From NCBI RefSeq assembly GCF_046195335.1, contig NZ_CP176093.1: a DNA stretch of 64,000 nt, one strand, 5' to 3'. The translations under genes were made by a program, and so were the position numbers. This DNA comes from Methanospirillum lacunae (GTDB lineage Archaea > Halobacteriota > Methanomicrobia > Methanomicrobiales > Methanospirillaceae). Within the stretch, counting starts at the first letter, position 1; each line of letters begins with the position of its first letter. The notes under the pieces are model-generated. The model had not been told where the DNA came from, did no database searches, and saw nothing but the letters and a program-made list of their open reading frames with translations. Shown here in pieces: positions 44,277-53,580 of the stretch.

Positions 44277-44635
44277 CAGAAACTCCCCCCAACTTCCTCT
44301 GCTATATCTCGCAGGGATGTAGTGACTGCCTCCATGTCTGCAGAGGGATCTATCAAAGTAGTGAGGAGGATTTTATCGCCCGCTCCCATGATGATCAGTA
44401 CACCATCAGACGTCTGAATTGTCACCATCTCCGGTGACTGGATCTTGATGATAACTGCCGCAGACTCCGCCGAGGCGAGAAGAGTTGCACACATCGCTGC
44501 AAACCACGCCTCATTAAAATCTCCCGCGGCATGCTTCCCAAGCATTATCCCGTCCCGTGAAACGAGAGCACAGAGCCGTACCCCACCTACCTTTGTGATA
44601 TCCTCAATGATACCGGCTATCTTCTCCTTGAGCAT
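44276..44635 (-). CDS. Roadblock/LC7 domain protein
   Basis: A 119-residue single-domain protein with the roadblock alpha-beta pattern: an N-terminal helix (LKEKIAGIIEDI), a strand GGVRLCALVSRDGIMLG, a central helix rich in small residues (AAMCATLLASAESAA), and later strands VTIQTSDGVLIIMGAG. Roadblock proteins regulate small GTPases or gather signalling complexes; in archaea the partners are mostly unknown. It is coupled to the response regulator by the TGATG junction, making a regulator pair likely to work together. Confidence 0.88.
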   Translation of the reverse strand: MLKEKIAGIIEDITKVGGVRLCALVSRDGIMLGKHAAGDFNEAWFAAMCATLLASAESAAVIIKIQSPEMVTIQTSDGVLIIMGAGDKILLTTLIDPSADMEAVTTSLRDIAEEVGGSF

Positions 44636-44906
44636 GTCTGGGACCCGTATTATGCAGTAACTACGGTATAATCTCCGACGTAGATATATAATATTTTGTC
44701 CTTTTTTTTCTCATCAGGAGGTACTGCTTGATTTATAGTTCAGATTCTGAATGACCATCCTCATAAATAATCTGTTTATATGAACCTGTTACGTAGTGAA
44801 CTGAATACAGAAAGATTATCATTACTACCTTCAGAAACGCATATCAGTCAGGATAGAATAAAACGGGTAAGTACATATGTCAGATGTGAGAAAATAGTAT
44901 GGACTC

Positions 44907-44979
44907 GGGGCCATAGGGTAGCCTGGCATCCTAGGAGACTGGGGGTCTTCTGACTCGAGTTCGAATCTCGATGGCCCCA
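44907..44979 (+). tRNA. tRNA-Pro (anticodon GGG)
   Basis: Acceptor arms GGGGCCA and TGGCCCC pair over seven bases. The D arm is GGGT/ATCC. The anticodon stem GGAGA/TCTTC (one G-U pair) holds the loop CTGGGGG with GGG at 44941-44943. The T arm is TCGAG-TTCGAAT-CTCGA. The discriminator is A at 44979; CCA is not encoded. No intron is seen. The gene lies in a spacer between the roadblock gene and the DUF89 gene. Confidence 0.95.
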
Positions 44980-45001
44980 TACCCTTTTTTAAGGTGTTTT
45001 T

Positions 45002-45859
45002 ATGCATCATGATGATCGCTGTTTTGACTGTCTGTTATCACGTGTACGACTTGAAACAGAACTCGTAGGGGTGCAATCTGAAAAGTTTGAACCAATTATA
45101 GAGCACGCTACCAAACTACTAACATTTCTTCAGGCTACACCGTACACTCATCCGGTGGTAGCAAGTCTTCTCCATCGATCAGTTTACTTTCAACTTGGGA
45201 CAACAGATCCCTTTCTTAAGCTCAAAAAGCAGTCAAACAGGGAAGCTGCAAAAGCACTGGCTCTTGTCAGAGAACACCTAACCGATTTCAGAAGTCTGGT
45301 TACCGCTGCAGTTATCGGAAATATCTTTGATTATGGTGTAAAGGGACACACCATCAGTGATGACTTTGCCACGTTCTTCAGTAAAGAATTTGCTTCAGGG
45401 TTGTATATTGACGATACAGACAAGATCCTCCCGATGACAAAACACGTGGTGTATCTCACAGATAACTGTGGAGAACTCGTATTTGACAAACAACTTATTG
45501 AGTTTCTTAAAAACCAGGGATCCTATGTCACCGTTGTGGTGCGAGATGCGCCTATCCTCAATGATGCAACATTGACTGATGCAAATGAGATGGGGCTGGA
45601 TACAATAGCTGATAATGTTTACACTAACGGGGCAGGAGCTGAGATTGGAATTCGTTTTGATCTGCTTCCTTCTTATGTACAGCATGAACTTGACTCCTGT
45701 ACTCTCATCATATCAAAAGGAATGGCAAACTATGAGAGCCTCAGAGAAGAGACAGGACTTCCTCCAATTGCATACCTGTTGGCAGCTAAGTGCGAACCAA
45801 TCGCTGAAGAATTAGGTGTTCCCCGCGGGGCCAAATTGGCAGCACTCAGAATTAGTTAG
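45002..45859 (+). CDS. DUF89 family metal-dependent phosphatase-like protein
   Basis: A 285-residue protein of the DUF89/ARMT1 family, archaeal subtype. The N-terminus has CFDCLLSRVRLE with two cysteines. The body carries the metal/phosphatase motif YLTDNCGELVFDKQLIEFL (about residues 151-169), followed by VRDAPILNDAT (about 181-191). Near the C-terminus are ISKGMANYESLRE and LLAAKCEPIAEELG. Eukaryotic relatives dephosphorylate damaged sugar phosphates (damage-control phosphatases). A similar clean-up role is likely but unproven for this subtype. It follows tRNA-Pro by 22 bases and may start from its own ATG without a clear ribosome site. Confidence 0.88.
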   Translation: MHHDDRCFDCLLSRVRLETELVGVQSEKFEPIIEHATKLLTFLQATPYTHPVVASLLHRSVYFQLGTTDPFLKLKKQSNREAAKALALVREHLTDFRSLVTAAVIGNIFDYGVKGHTISDDFATFFSKEFASGLYIDDTDKILPMTKHVVYLTDNCGELVFDKQLIEFLKNQGSYVTVVVRDAPILNDATLTDANEMGLDTIADNVYTNGAGAEIGIRFDLLPSYVQHELDSCTLIISKGMANYESLREETGLPPIAYLLAAKCEPIAEELGVPRGAKLAALRIS

Positions 45860-45897
45860 TCATCATCTTTTTGATCTCATACGTCAGATTACTCCAT

Positions 45898-46356
45898 ATG
45901 GCCGTTGAGGGATTTTCATATGGGTGGCTTGTAATTCTTGCGGGGACATTTCTTATAGCTCTTGAAGTATTCTCCCCAGGATTTTTCCTGCTTGTTCCCG
46001 GAACGGTTCTCATCATCATCGGGATGTTACTTCTGCTTGGGATTGATATCTTCAGTACAAACATAGGTATTCTTGCAGGAGTTGGCATTGCGATAGTGGC
46101 AGCCCTTGGAACTGTTTTTGTCTACAGTAGAATGACCCCGCCTGACCAGAAACCCTATACTATAAGCATGGACTCACTGATCGGAAGAGAAGGAGTTCTC
46201 ACAACAGCGGCTGATGAACAGTCGCTGGATGGAAAAGCAACCATCGAAGGACAGGTCTGGAGTGCAAAATCAAGCAGTGGTACTATTCAGGCAGGGGCAA
46301 GGATAAGAGTTATCTCTTCAAAGGGTGTGCATATTGTTGTTGAGGAGGTTTTGTAA
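45898..46356 (+). CDS. NfeD-like membrane protein
   Basis: A 152-residue short NfeD. Three closely spaced hydrophobic segments occupy about residues 8-80, and the C-terminal OB-like barrel lies at about 95-150 (SLIGREGVLTTAADE through VEEVL). NfeD proteins partner SPFH-domain scaffolds, and that gene follows immediately, sharing a base at the TAATG junction. The pair is likely involved in membrane organisation. I chose the ATG at 45898 because the longer frame starts only at a TTG. Confidence 0.88.
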   Translation: MAVEGFSYGWLVILAGTFLIALEVFSPGFFLLVPGTVLIIIGMLLLLGIDIFSTNIGILAGVGIAIVAALGTVFVYSRMTPPDQKPYTISMDSLIGREGVLTTAADEQSLDGKATIEGQVWSAKSSSGTIQAGARIRVISSKGVHIVVEEVL

Positions 46357-47447
46357 TGGCATTTATTGAGACTTTTATTACAATTATTCTGATCATTATC
46401 ATCCTGATCATCTTTGCACGGGGGGTAGTCATTATCCAGCCGTACGAACAGGGTCTCCAGATCAGACTCGGACAATATATTGGAAGAATGAACCAGGGGT
46501 TCCGTTGGGTGGTTCCATTCATAACCCAGGTTGTAAAACTGGATCTCAGGACACTGGTCATTGACATCCCATCACAGGAAGTCATAACCAAAGATAATTC
46601 ACCAACCAATGTGGATGCAATCGTTTACATCAGAGTTATCGATCCGGAAAAGGCCTTTTTCGAGGTTGCTAACTACCGGATGGCAACAGTCGCACTTGCC
46701 CAGACCTCACTTCGAGGGATCATCGGTGATATGGAACTTGATGAGGTGCTCTATAACCGCGAGTCCATCAACACCCGGCTCAGGGATATCCTTGATCGTG
46801 AGACTGATCAGTGGGGTGTGAAAGTTGAGCGGGTGGAGATCAAAGAAGTAGATCCTGTAGGTGCTGTAAAGCAGGCAATGACCGAACAGACTGCTGCAGA
46901 ACGAGAACGTCGGGCTGCCATTCTGAGGGCTGATGGAGAGAAAAGATCTGCAATCCTGAAGGCTGAAGGACTTAAAAAGAGTATGATCCTTGAAGCAGAA
47001 GGAGAGAGGCAGAGTAAAATCCTCAAGGCTGATGGTGAGAGAATGTCCCAGATCCTTCGATCCCAGGGTGAGGCACAGGGGCTCAGGGTTCTATCACTTG
47101 GTGCCCGTGCTCTGGATAAACGGGCTATCACTGTCCTTTCACTTGATGCATTGAAAACAATGTCAGCTGGACAGGCGACCAAGATTATTTTCCCATTCGA
47201 AATTTCAAGTCTGATTCGTCAGGGTGCAAAGTTCCTCGGAGCTACTGAAGAACTTGATGAAAGTGAATCCTCTTCAGTAAATCTGGATGACAGCCTTCTT
47301 GGCGATATTCCATCCGCAGAGCATATCGCAGAGGTTGTAAAGTCAATAGAGGACGAAACAAAGGCCATAATTAAAGAAGGCCAGGCTTCAGGGATGGAGA
47401 TCAACGAGAAAGATGTAGTAGTCGAGAAAAAACTGATATTAGAATGA
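46356..47447 (+). CDS. SPFH/band 7 (stomatin-like) protein
   Basis: A 363-residue membrane-tethered scaffold protein. One N-terminal hydrophobic helix (about residues 3-27) precedes an SPFH domain (about 30-190; RLGQYIGRMNQGFRWVVPF and VDAIVYIRV). A long Lys/Glu/Ala-rich coiled coil follows (about 180-240) with repeats of the ADGE or AEGE type. The C-terminal part (ISSLIRQGAKFLG) resembles stomatin tails, and the last 60 residues are acidic. SPFH proteins form membrane microdomain cages. The gene is coupled to nfeD by overlap, a classic pair. Confidence 0.93.
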   Translation: MAFIETFITIILIIIILIIFARGVVIIQPYEQGLQIRLGQYIGRMNQGFRWVVPFITQVVKLDLRTLVIDIPSQEVITKDNSPTNVDAIVYIRVIDPEKAFFEVANYRMATVALAQTSLRGIIGDMELDEVLYNRESINTRLRDILDRETDQWGVKVERVEIKEVDPVGAVKQAMTEQTAAERERRAAILRADGEKRSAILKAEGLKKSMILEAEGERQSKILKADGERMSQILRSQGEAQGLRVLSLGARALDKRAITVLSLDALKTMSAGQATKIIFPFEISSLIRQGAKFLGATEELDESESSSVNLDDSLLGDIPSAEHIAEVVKSIEDETKAIIKEGQASGMEINEKDVVVEKKLILE

Positions 47448-47514
47448 CTCACACTACATCATACCATTTGGACCGGATACAGAGGGATAATATCCGGTTA
47501 TAAGGGAGAGGGTA

Positions 47515-48144
47515 ATGACTACCGGTTTGAAAGTCCTGTACATTGATGATGAGGCGCTGCTAAAGATGGCGTTTGTTGAGACGCTTAAACAGCAGGGGTA
47601 CGATGCACGGGGAGCGATATCAGGAAAGGAAGCTCTTGAACTAATAGATGCAGAAATTCCAGACATTATTATCCTTGATGTAATGATGAAACCAATGGAT
47701 GGTTGGGAAACACTGTCGCATATTAAAAATAATGAAGAAACCCGGCACGTTCCTATCATCATGCAGACCGGTAAAAGCCTCACCATAAAGGATGTAATGA
47801 AATACGGAGACCAGATAGAAGACTATCTGATTAAACCGGTTCGTCTGCCAGACCTTGTGAAATCAGTAGAAGGTGTCAGGGAACGAAAGGAGATGATCAG
47901 CAGAGAGATGGATCAGGCAACTGCAAAAGGAGGAGATTCTAATCTCATTGTTGAGTATTCAAATGTCCGACACAGGACACTCATTGGAAAGCGTTTAATT
48001 ACAATATTAGGGCGAATTTATCCAATCAGAACTGATGGCACCATAGAAACGGATTTTGACATGCCAGAGTTACATGATATCATCAACCGATTTGAAGAAG
48101 AGCGGAAACGATGCCGGGAACTGCATAAAATCCTGTTGGAATAA
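47515..48144 (+). CDS. Response regulator with helical C-terminal extension (copy 2)
   Basis: A 209-residue paralogue of the regulator at 43647. The receiver has DDE, the phospho-acceptor Asp in ILDVMMKPMDGWE (about residue 54), Thr in IMQTGK and Lys in LIKPV. The extension (about 120-209) is helical and basic/acidic mixed. A GGGAGAGGGT ribosome site precedes the ATG. It follows the SPFH gene by 67 bases, so it could be part of that unit. No histidine kinase lies nearby, so its partner is elsewhere. Confidence 0.88.
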   Translation: MTTGLKVLYIDDEALLKMAFVETLKQQGYDARGAISGKEALELIDAEIPDIIILDVMMKPMDGWETLSHIKNNEETRHVPIIMQTGKSLTIKDVMKYGDQIEDYLIKPVRLPDLVKSVEGVRERKEMISREMDQATAKGGDSNLIVEYSNVRHRTLIGKRLITILGRIYPIRTDGTIETDFDMPELHDIINRFEEERKRCRELHKILLE

Positions 48145-48158
48145 AAAGGGAACGTGAA

Positions 48159-49664
48159 TTAGAGTAAACCCTTCTCTCCAATCTTCTTTTCTATTGCTTC
48201 GATTACAGTTTTTATTGTCATAATCCGGGCATAATATTTATTATTCGCGGGAATGATTGTCCATGGAGCCTCGGGTGTGCTTGTCCTGCGAATCATGGCA
48301 TTGACCGCAAGTTCATACTCATCCCACCTTTTTCGATTTCGCCAGTCCTCATCAGTAATCTTATACCGCTTGTACTCACTGTTTTCACGTTCATTAAACC
48401 GTTTCAATTGCTCATCCTGATCGATATGAAGCCAGAACTTGACAATTACTACACCATTCCTCGCCAGTTGTTCTTCCATGGCATTGATCTCATGATATGC
48501 TCTCTGCCATTCATCCTCGCGACAGAATTTTTCCACGCGTTCCACAAGAACCCTGCCATACCATGAGCGGTCAAAAATCGTGATATGACCTTTACGTGGA
48601 AATTTCGGATAAAATCTCCAGAGATAATGATGAAGTTTCTCGTAATCATTAGGTGAACCTATCGGCTCCACAACATACCCTCTCGGATTTAGCGGGTTAG
48701 TAAGCCTTATAATGCAACCACCTTTTCCTGCTGCATCCCAACCCTCGAAAACTATTACCACAGGGATACCCTGGCGATAAGTAATAAACTGAATCCGTTT
48801 TAGGTCTTCCTGGTATTGCTCAAGAAGCGGCTTATACTCATCTTTTGTATATGACTTTGATAGATCAACAGTATCCAGGATACTAGTTTCTCCGATGTTT
48901 TTCATGACTCCCTGTACTGCAAAAAACTGGGAATTATCAGATGAATCTTCATCACGATTTGCCAGCCAGCCTTCGATCATCGAATTGACGGTCCGGAGGA
49001 TTTTTACATGGGCGTACTTAAGTTGCTCTGCTTCTACGATTATCCAGGGACTTGTAGGCAGATCAGTTTTCATGAGCATCTTCTCAATGACAGGAAGGAA
49101 CAGATTATATTGATACATGCCTTCTTTTCGCCTGAGGTATCTCGCCTGGTATGTGAATGGATCATCCTCCAGGTCTGACAACCGTTTCTTCTGTTCCTGC
49201 TTGCTGATGTGTAGGAAAAACTTGATGATGAGATTACCATCACCTGTTATCTGTTCTTCAAACCCTATGATATCCGAAATACAGTGCGATGGTATTTCGT
49301 CCTCATGCATTCTCTCTACCCTTTCAACAAGCATTGAGGTATACCAACTCCTGTCAAAAATGGCTATCTGCCCATATGGTGGAACTTTTGTCCAGAAACG
49401 CCACATCAGAGAGTGATCCCGCTCTATATCATCTGGTTCGTCTGTCGCATACACCCGTACACCACGTGGATCAAATGCATGGAGCAATTTATTGATAACC
49501 TGAGAAATACCGGATCCTCGCCATCCTTCAAAAACAATAATTACTGATTTTCCACGCTTTCGAACCTCCCGCTGCAGTTCTCCAGTTCCAATGCTCAGGG
49601 GATCAGCAATTGAGGCGTAATCGTCCTTGGGTATCTTTATTGAGAGATCAAATGTCTCAAGCAT
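48159..49664 (-). CDS. Two-domain polyphosphate kinase 2 (polyphosphate:AMP phosphotransferase-like)
   Basis: A 501-residue protein with two tandem PPK2 domains. The C-terminal one (about residues 265-495) has a canonical P-loop VFEGWDAAGKGG and lid/catalytic segments FDRSWYGRVLVERVE. The N-terminal one (about 20-240) reads VFEGWRGSGIS, with the conserved Lys lost, and FDRSWYTSMLVERVE. This matches the class that phosphorylates AMP to ADP with polyphosphate, where only the second domain is active. The ATG at 49664 has an AGGAGGT site just upstream; an earlier start at 49715 is unlikely. The gene is convergent with the response regulator, with 14 bases between. Confidence 0.9.
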   Translation of the reverse strand: MLETFDLSIKIPKDDYASIADPLSIGTGELQREVRKRGKSVIIVFEGWRGSGISQVINKLLHAFDPRGVRVYATDEPDDIERDHSLMWRFWTKVPPYGQIAIFDRSWYTSMLVERVERMHEDEIPSHCISDIIGFEEQITGDGNLIIKFFLHISKQEQKKRLSDLEDDPFTYQARYLRRKEGMYQYNLFLPVIEKMLMKTDLPTSPWIIVEAEQLKYAHVKILRTVNSMIEGWLANRDEDSSDNSQFFAVQGVMKNIGETSILDTVDLSKSYTKDEYKPLLEQYQEDLKRIQFITYRQGIPVVIVFEGWDAAGKGGCIIRLTNPLNPRGYVVEPIGSPNDYEKLHHYLWRFYPKFPRKGHITIFDRSWYGRVLVERVEKFCREDEWQRAYHEINAMEEQLARNGVVIVKFWLHIDQDEQLKRFNERENSEYKRYKITDEDWRNRKRWDEYELAVNAMIRRTSTPEAPWTIIPANNKYYARIMTIKTVIEAIEKKIGEKGLL

Positions 49665-49768
49665 GTACCTCCTTTCTGCAGTTATTACGGTTATACATTG
49701 GGGAACCTGAATCAATAGTTCAAACCTCCGCCAAAGATAAGCCTGTATGCCTCACATCTTATTGAGGA

Positions 49769-50485
49769 ATGACAGATCCTTTCCTGAACAGGGAACTAAC
49801 ACGATTTTCAGAAGAACGTGAACTCCTGCAAAATTTTCCGGTAAAAGACCTTGCTGTAATTATCAGGGAAGTCGGGTTTTCCTGTACAAGATGCGGGAAC
49901 TGTTGTATGACCGCTCAGAATGGGCATGTATTCTTGCTGGACCAGGATACCCGGAGAGCGATGGAAATCTGCCCCGAGGCAATTATCCCAGCCCCTTTTT
50001 TTGAGATCTGCGACAGAAAGGGGAATTTTTATGTTTCAGGATATGCCCTTCGAACAACTATGGAAGGATTGTGTGTTCATCTTATTGATGGAAAATGCAG
50101 AATTTACAATGAACGATTCTCCATATGCCGGGTATATCCTTACATGCTCCACCGCGAACCAGATGAAAAAGGGATCCTGACATTCAGACAGATCAGCGGT
50201 CTGAACGAACATGGTGAATATAATACTCAAATCAGTGATAATGAGAGCATTACCCTGGCACAAGAAACCAAGGTATACGAAATGGATTGGCTCAGCCAGA
50301 TGATCGGATTTTACCGGGCGTTGATAGATCTCTTCGCAAAATCAGGCGAACGACATGTAAGGAAGATCTATGATCAAAAAATGAGGGAATTTGCAAAAGG
50401 TGAAACGGTGAATGTTTTTGTTTTCTATGAGGGAGAATTCATTCGGCATACTGTATGTTTACAAGATTATGGAGGAATCATCTAG
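49769..50485 (+). CDS. YkgJ-type cysteine-cluster protein
   Basis: A 238-residue protein of the YkgJ (zinc/iron-chelating) family. The first metal cluster is SCTRCGNCCMTAQNGHVFLL (CxxCxxCC, about residues 33-52). A later GKCRIYNERFSICRVYPYM provides two more Cys. The rest is a mixed alpha/beta domain. The function is unproven, but such clusters bind iron-sulfur or zinc. It is divergent from the PPK2 gene and has about 140 bases downstream before the transporter genes. Confidence 0.85.
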   Translation: MTDPFLNRELTRFSEERELLQNFPVKDLAVIIREVGFSCTRCGNCCMTAQNGHVFLLDQDTRRAMEICPEAIIPAPFFEICDRKGNFYVSGYALRTTMEGLCVHLIDGKCRIYNERFSICRVYPYMLHREPDEKGILTFRQISGLNEHGEYNTQISDNESITLAQETKVYEMDWLSQMIGFYRALIDLFAKSGERHVRKIYDQKMREFAKGETVNVFVFYEGEFIRHTVCLQDYGGII

Positions 50486-50630
50486 ATCAGGAAGTAAGAA
50501 TCTATATATGGCAAATTGAACAATTAAGTACATAGATGCATTATGTTGTCATATGAATTTACTATCATGAGATAGTGTTCATTGCTCACACATCTAACAA
50601 GTTTGACTAAGAAATCATTGAGTGAAAAAT

Positions 50631-51176
50631 ATGAAGTCACAGGATATCGCTATTGTTGGAATCCTCCTTGCTGTGGGAGCCATTGCCCGTCTGATTGCAA
50701 CCGCCCTTGTACCCTCACCCATCGTCCCAAACTTTGTGATCATTTTTTACTGTCTGGCGATCATGCTCATCGCTCCCAGATTTAAAGAGGCACTTGGGAT
50801 AGGAATTGTCGGAGGAATCATTAGTGCGTTAATCAGTCATTCACTCTTCCCTCCAGCAAACCTAATCAGTGAACCACTCGGAGCCATTGTCTGTCTCGCC
50901 GTGTTCCTAGCCACAAAAGAACGTATCAAATTTGCACCAGCACTTTCAACTCTCGTTGCAACGGTTGTAAGTGGTCTGGTATTTGTCGCAATCGTTATGA
51001 TTCTGGTAATGATTGCTCCGGGAATGTTGTACAAGGCCTTTACTGCAACAAGCCTGTATGCATTCTTCTCGCTGATGATGGTAACAATCGTTCTTCCGAC
51101 AGCCATTCTCAACACGGTGGTTGCCCAGATTCTTTATATTCCAGCAGCACGCGTCCTTTCCCGGGGCAGGGCATGA
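50631..51176 (+). CDS. ECF transporter substrate-binding (S) subunit, TrpP-like
   Basis: A 181-residue protein with about five to six hydrophobic helices. It starts MKSQDIAIVGILLAVGAIARL, and its loop PSPIVPNFVIIFYCLA and helix GIGIVGGIISALISHSLFPP resemble the TrpP-type S component, proposed for tryptophan. It is followed by the complete energising module (ATPase and transmembrane coupling subunit), overlapping by ATGA. A single-unit ECF system is therefore encoded, and its substrate is likely set by this protein. I started at the ATG at 50631 instead of the GTG at 50622. Confidence 0.8.
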   Translation: MKSQDIAIVGILLAVGAIARLIATALVPSPIVPNFVIIFYCLAIMLIAPRFKEALGIGIVGGIISALISHSLFPPANLISEPLGAIVCLAVFLATKERIKFAPALSTLVATVVSGLVFVAIVMILVMIAPGMLYKAFTATSLYAFFSLMMVTIVLPTAILNTVVAQILYIPAARVLSRGRA

Positions 51177-52606
51177 TTCTAGCAACAAATTTGAGTTACA
51201 CCTACCCCTTAAGCACAAAACCGGCACTTAAAGATGTCACACTCTCTATAGGCCCTGGAGAATTAATCCTCATCACAGGTCCTACGGCAGCTGGGAAAAC
51301 AACCCTCTGCCTTGCCCTTGCAGGAATTCTGCAACATGAGTTTGGTGGGACACTAGCTGGTCACCTCTCTTTTCTGGGTCGTCCCATTGCAGATTACGAG
51401 GGAATGAGCCAGCTCAACCAGTATATCAGCATGGTTTTTGATGACGCTGATGCCCAGCTTATTTTTACCAGTGTTGAAGAGGAGATTGCATCAGGCCTTG
51501 AGACCCGGTTGGCAACAACTACAGAGCGACGGGAAAGAATCAACCATGTGATGGACCTATGCGAGATAGCCCATCTCCGTGAGCGACCACCATATGCTTT
51601 ATCCGGAGGGCAGAAACAACGTGTCGCGATAGCAGCCGCTTTAGCCATGGACACACAGGTCCTGATTCTTGATGAACCAACATCAGAACTGGATGTCCGG
51701 GCCACTGGAAAAATAATCGAGGTTCTAAAAGGACTCAAGGCTGAAGGAAAAACGGTCATTGTTGTAGATCATTCCCTTGAAGGGTACCGAGGGGTGGCAG
51801 ATCGTGTTATTGAACTTAACCATGGAAAAATCTCCAGACAGGGAACCTTTGATGAGCTCTTCCCCCATACCCAGGGAACACTAACAGCACTGTATGAAGA
51901 TCCGGATCTTTCCCCATTCCTGCCACCTAAATTAGATCCAATCATCAGGATTGAAAACGTATACCATAAGTACGGTAACATTGCGGCTCTCAACAGTGTT
52001 AGCATCTCAATCTTCCCAGGTGAATTCGTCGCTCTACTTGGAGAGAATGGATCAGGAAAGACGACACTTGTCAAGCACCTGAACGGTCTTCTCAGGCCTG
52101 ACACTGGTATTATTAAGGTACTTGATCTAGATGCAACCGCAGAGCCGGTAATGACTCTGGTTCGTCATACTGGACTAGTGTTTCAGAACCCTGACACCAT
52201 GCTATTTGCAGATACTGTTGACGAAGAGATCCGGTTTGGATTGAATAACATACAGGCTTCTGATCCCGATGACCGTATAAAGAACGTTCTGACGATGGTG
52301 AGGTTAGAGGAACAGGAAAAAACTTACCCTCGCCACCTTTCTCGTGGTGAGAGACAACGGCTTGCAGTATCCTGTATCCTTGCTATGGAGCCAGAGATCA
52401 TTATCCTTGATGAACCGACAACCGGACTTGACGAGGTTGAGTCAGACAGGATGATGACACTGATGAAGTCACTCCAGAATCAGGGGCACACTATCATTAT
52501 GGTCACCCACAATATGAGGATTGCAGAAGAGAATGCAGAACGGATTATTGTGATGAAGAACGGGGCTGTTAGTGGTGATTACTCAAACCAGAGGGTAAAG
52601 GCATGA
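51173..52606 (+). CDS. ECF transporter double ATPase subunit
   Basis: A 477-residue ABC ATPase with two nucleotide-binding domains. Domain 1: Walker A GPTAAGKTT (about residues 35-43), signature LSGGQKQRVA (about 144-153), Walker B LILDEPTSE. Domain 2: Walker A GENGSGKTT (about 295-303), signature LSRGERQRLAVS (about 398-409), Walker B IILDEPTTGLD. Both sites are intact. The fusion replaces the two ATPases (EcfA and EcfA') of bacterial systems. Its start and end overlap the S and T subunit genes by ATGA, making a translationally coupled three-gene operon. Confidence 0.94.
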   Translation: MILATNLSYTYPLSTKPALKDVTLSIGPGELILITGPTAAGKTTLCLALAGILQHEFGGTLAGHLSFLGRPIADYEGMSQLNQYISMVFDDADAQLIFTSVEEEIASGLETRLATTTERRERINHVMDLCEIAHLRERPPYALSGGQKQRVAIAAALAMDTQVLILDEPTSELDVRATGKIIEVLKGLKAEGKTVIVVDHSLEGYRGVADRVIELNHGKISRQGTFDELFPHTQGTLTALYEDPDLSPFLPPKLDPIIRIENVYHKYGNIAALNSVSISIFPGEFVALLGENGSGKTTLVKHLNGLLRPDTGIIKVLDLDATAEPVMTLVRHTGLVFQNPDTMLFADTVDEEIRFGLNNIQASDPDDRIKNVLTMVRLEEQEKTYPRHLSRGERQRLAVSCILAMEPEIIILDEPTTGLDEVESDRMMTLMKSLQNQGHTIIMVTHNMRIAEENAERIIVMKNGAVSGDYSNQRVKA

Positions 52607-53388
52607 CAGAGATCCTCCAATACATTCCAGGAAAGGGGATACTCCACAGACTCAATCCAGTAACAAAACTGATCATCGTCGTGTTAATCGTAGGCATGAG
52701 TGTGCTTACTCCAAGTGCAATCTTTCTTGCGGGGTTGATTCTGGTCATCGCCATTGGTGCATCTGTGTCAGGGATGTACCGCGAGATCAGCAAACAGATC
52801 CCCTTTCTTATTATGCTAGGAGTATTTCTTCTGCTTGTAACCACCCTTACCGTTCAACAAGGAGTGACATACTTTACTCTAATTCCTGCATCAGTTCCAT
52901 TGATAGGAGGGATGTTACCCATTACAGAAGGTGGGTTCGGACTTGGTCTCCTCTTCACATTCCGATTTATCGTGATGATCCTCTCATTCCATCTCTTCAT
53001 CGTCACAACAAAACCAAGTGAACTGGTTACAGCACTTCTCGCATTCCATATGCCTGTGGATTACATCCTGATGTTTCTCATAGCACTCAGGTTTATCCCA
53101 AGTCTTCAGCTCGAAGCGACCAGAATTCATGAAGCGCAACTTTCCCGTGGATATAATCCGGGAACAGGTGCGATAGGGAAAGTAAAGAGTCTTAGGCCGA
53201 TTATTATTCCACTTGTCGCAAATTCACTTGCCAAAACACAGGTCCTTGGACTGACCCTTGATTTGAGAGGATACCGAAGCAAAAAGACCCTTCCATTTCA
53301 TGAACTTGAATTCCACAGGATTGACAGTTTCTCATTGATTTTCATAGGTGTCGTAGTCATCGTTTACTTTATTTATCACTTCGGATAG
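52603..53388 (+). CDS. ecfT: ECF transporter transmembrane coupling (T) subunit
   Basis: A 261-residue CbiQ/EcfT-type protein. It starts TEILQYIPGKGILHRLNPVTKL, the conserved start of this family, and has about five hydrophobic helices. Near the C-terminus is the coupling-helix region EATRIHEAQLSRGYNPG (AxxxRG-like), followed by the second conserved segment LTLDLRGYRSKK. These contact the ATPases. Third gene in the coupled S-ATPase-T operon. A run of T residues lies about 15-20 bases after the stop and may serve as the terminator. Confidence 0.93.
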   Translation: MTEILQYIPGKGILHRLNPVTKLIIVVLIVGMSVLTPSAIFLAGLILVIAIGASVSGMYREISKQIPFLIMLGVFLLLVTTLTVQQGVTYFTLIPASVPLIGGMLPITEGGFGLGLLFTFRFIVMILSFHLFIVTTKPSELVTALLAFHMPVDYILMFLIALRFIPSLQLEATRIHEAQLSRGYNPGTGAIGKVKSLRPIIIPLVANSLAKTQVLGLTLDLRGYRSKKTLPFHELEFHRIDSFSLIFIGVVVIVYFIYHFG

Positions 53389-53580
53389 ACCGAAACCTTG
53401 GCAAACATAACCCTTTTTTTCACAGGGCCATCACCCATACTATGAAACATGAGAACCAATGGGAACGTGAATAATATCTTGAATTTTTTTGTCAATGTAT
53501 TGAAGCTTATGAATGATTGTTACCCCATCAGAGTCTGTAAAAAGAGAAAATCCTGATGAATCCGAACAGGTCACCAATCA

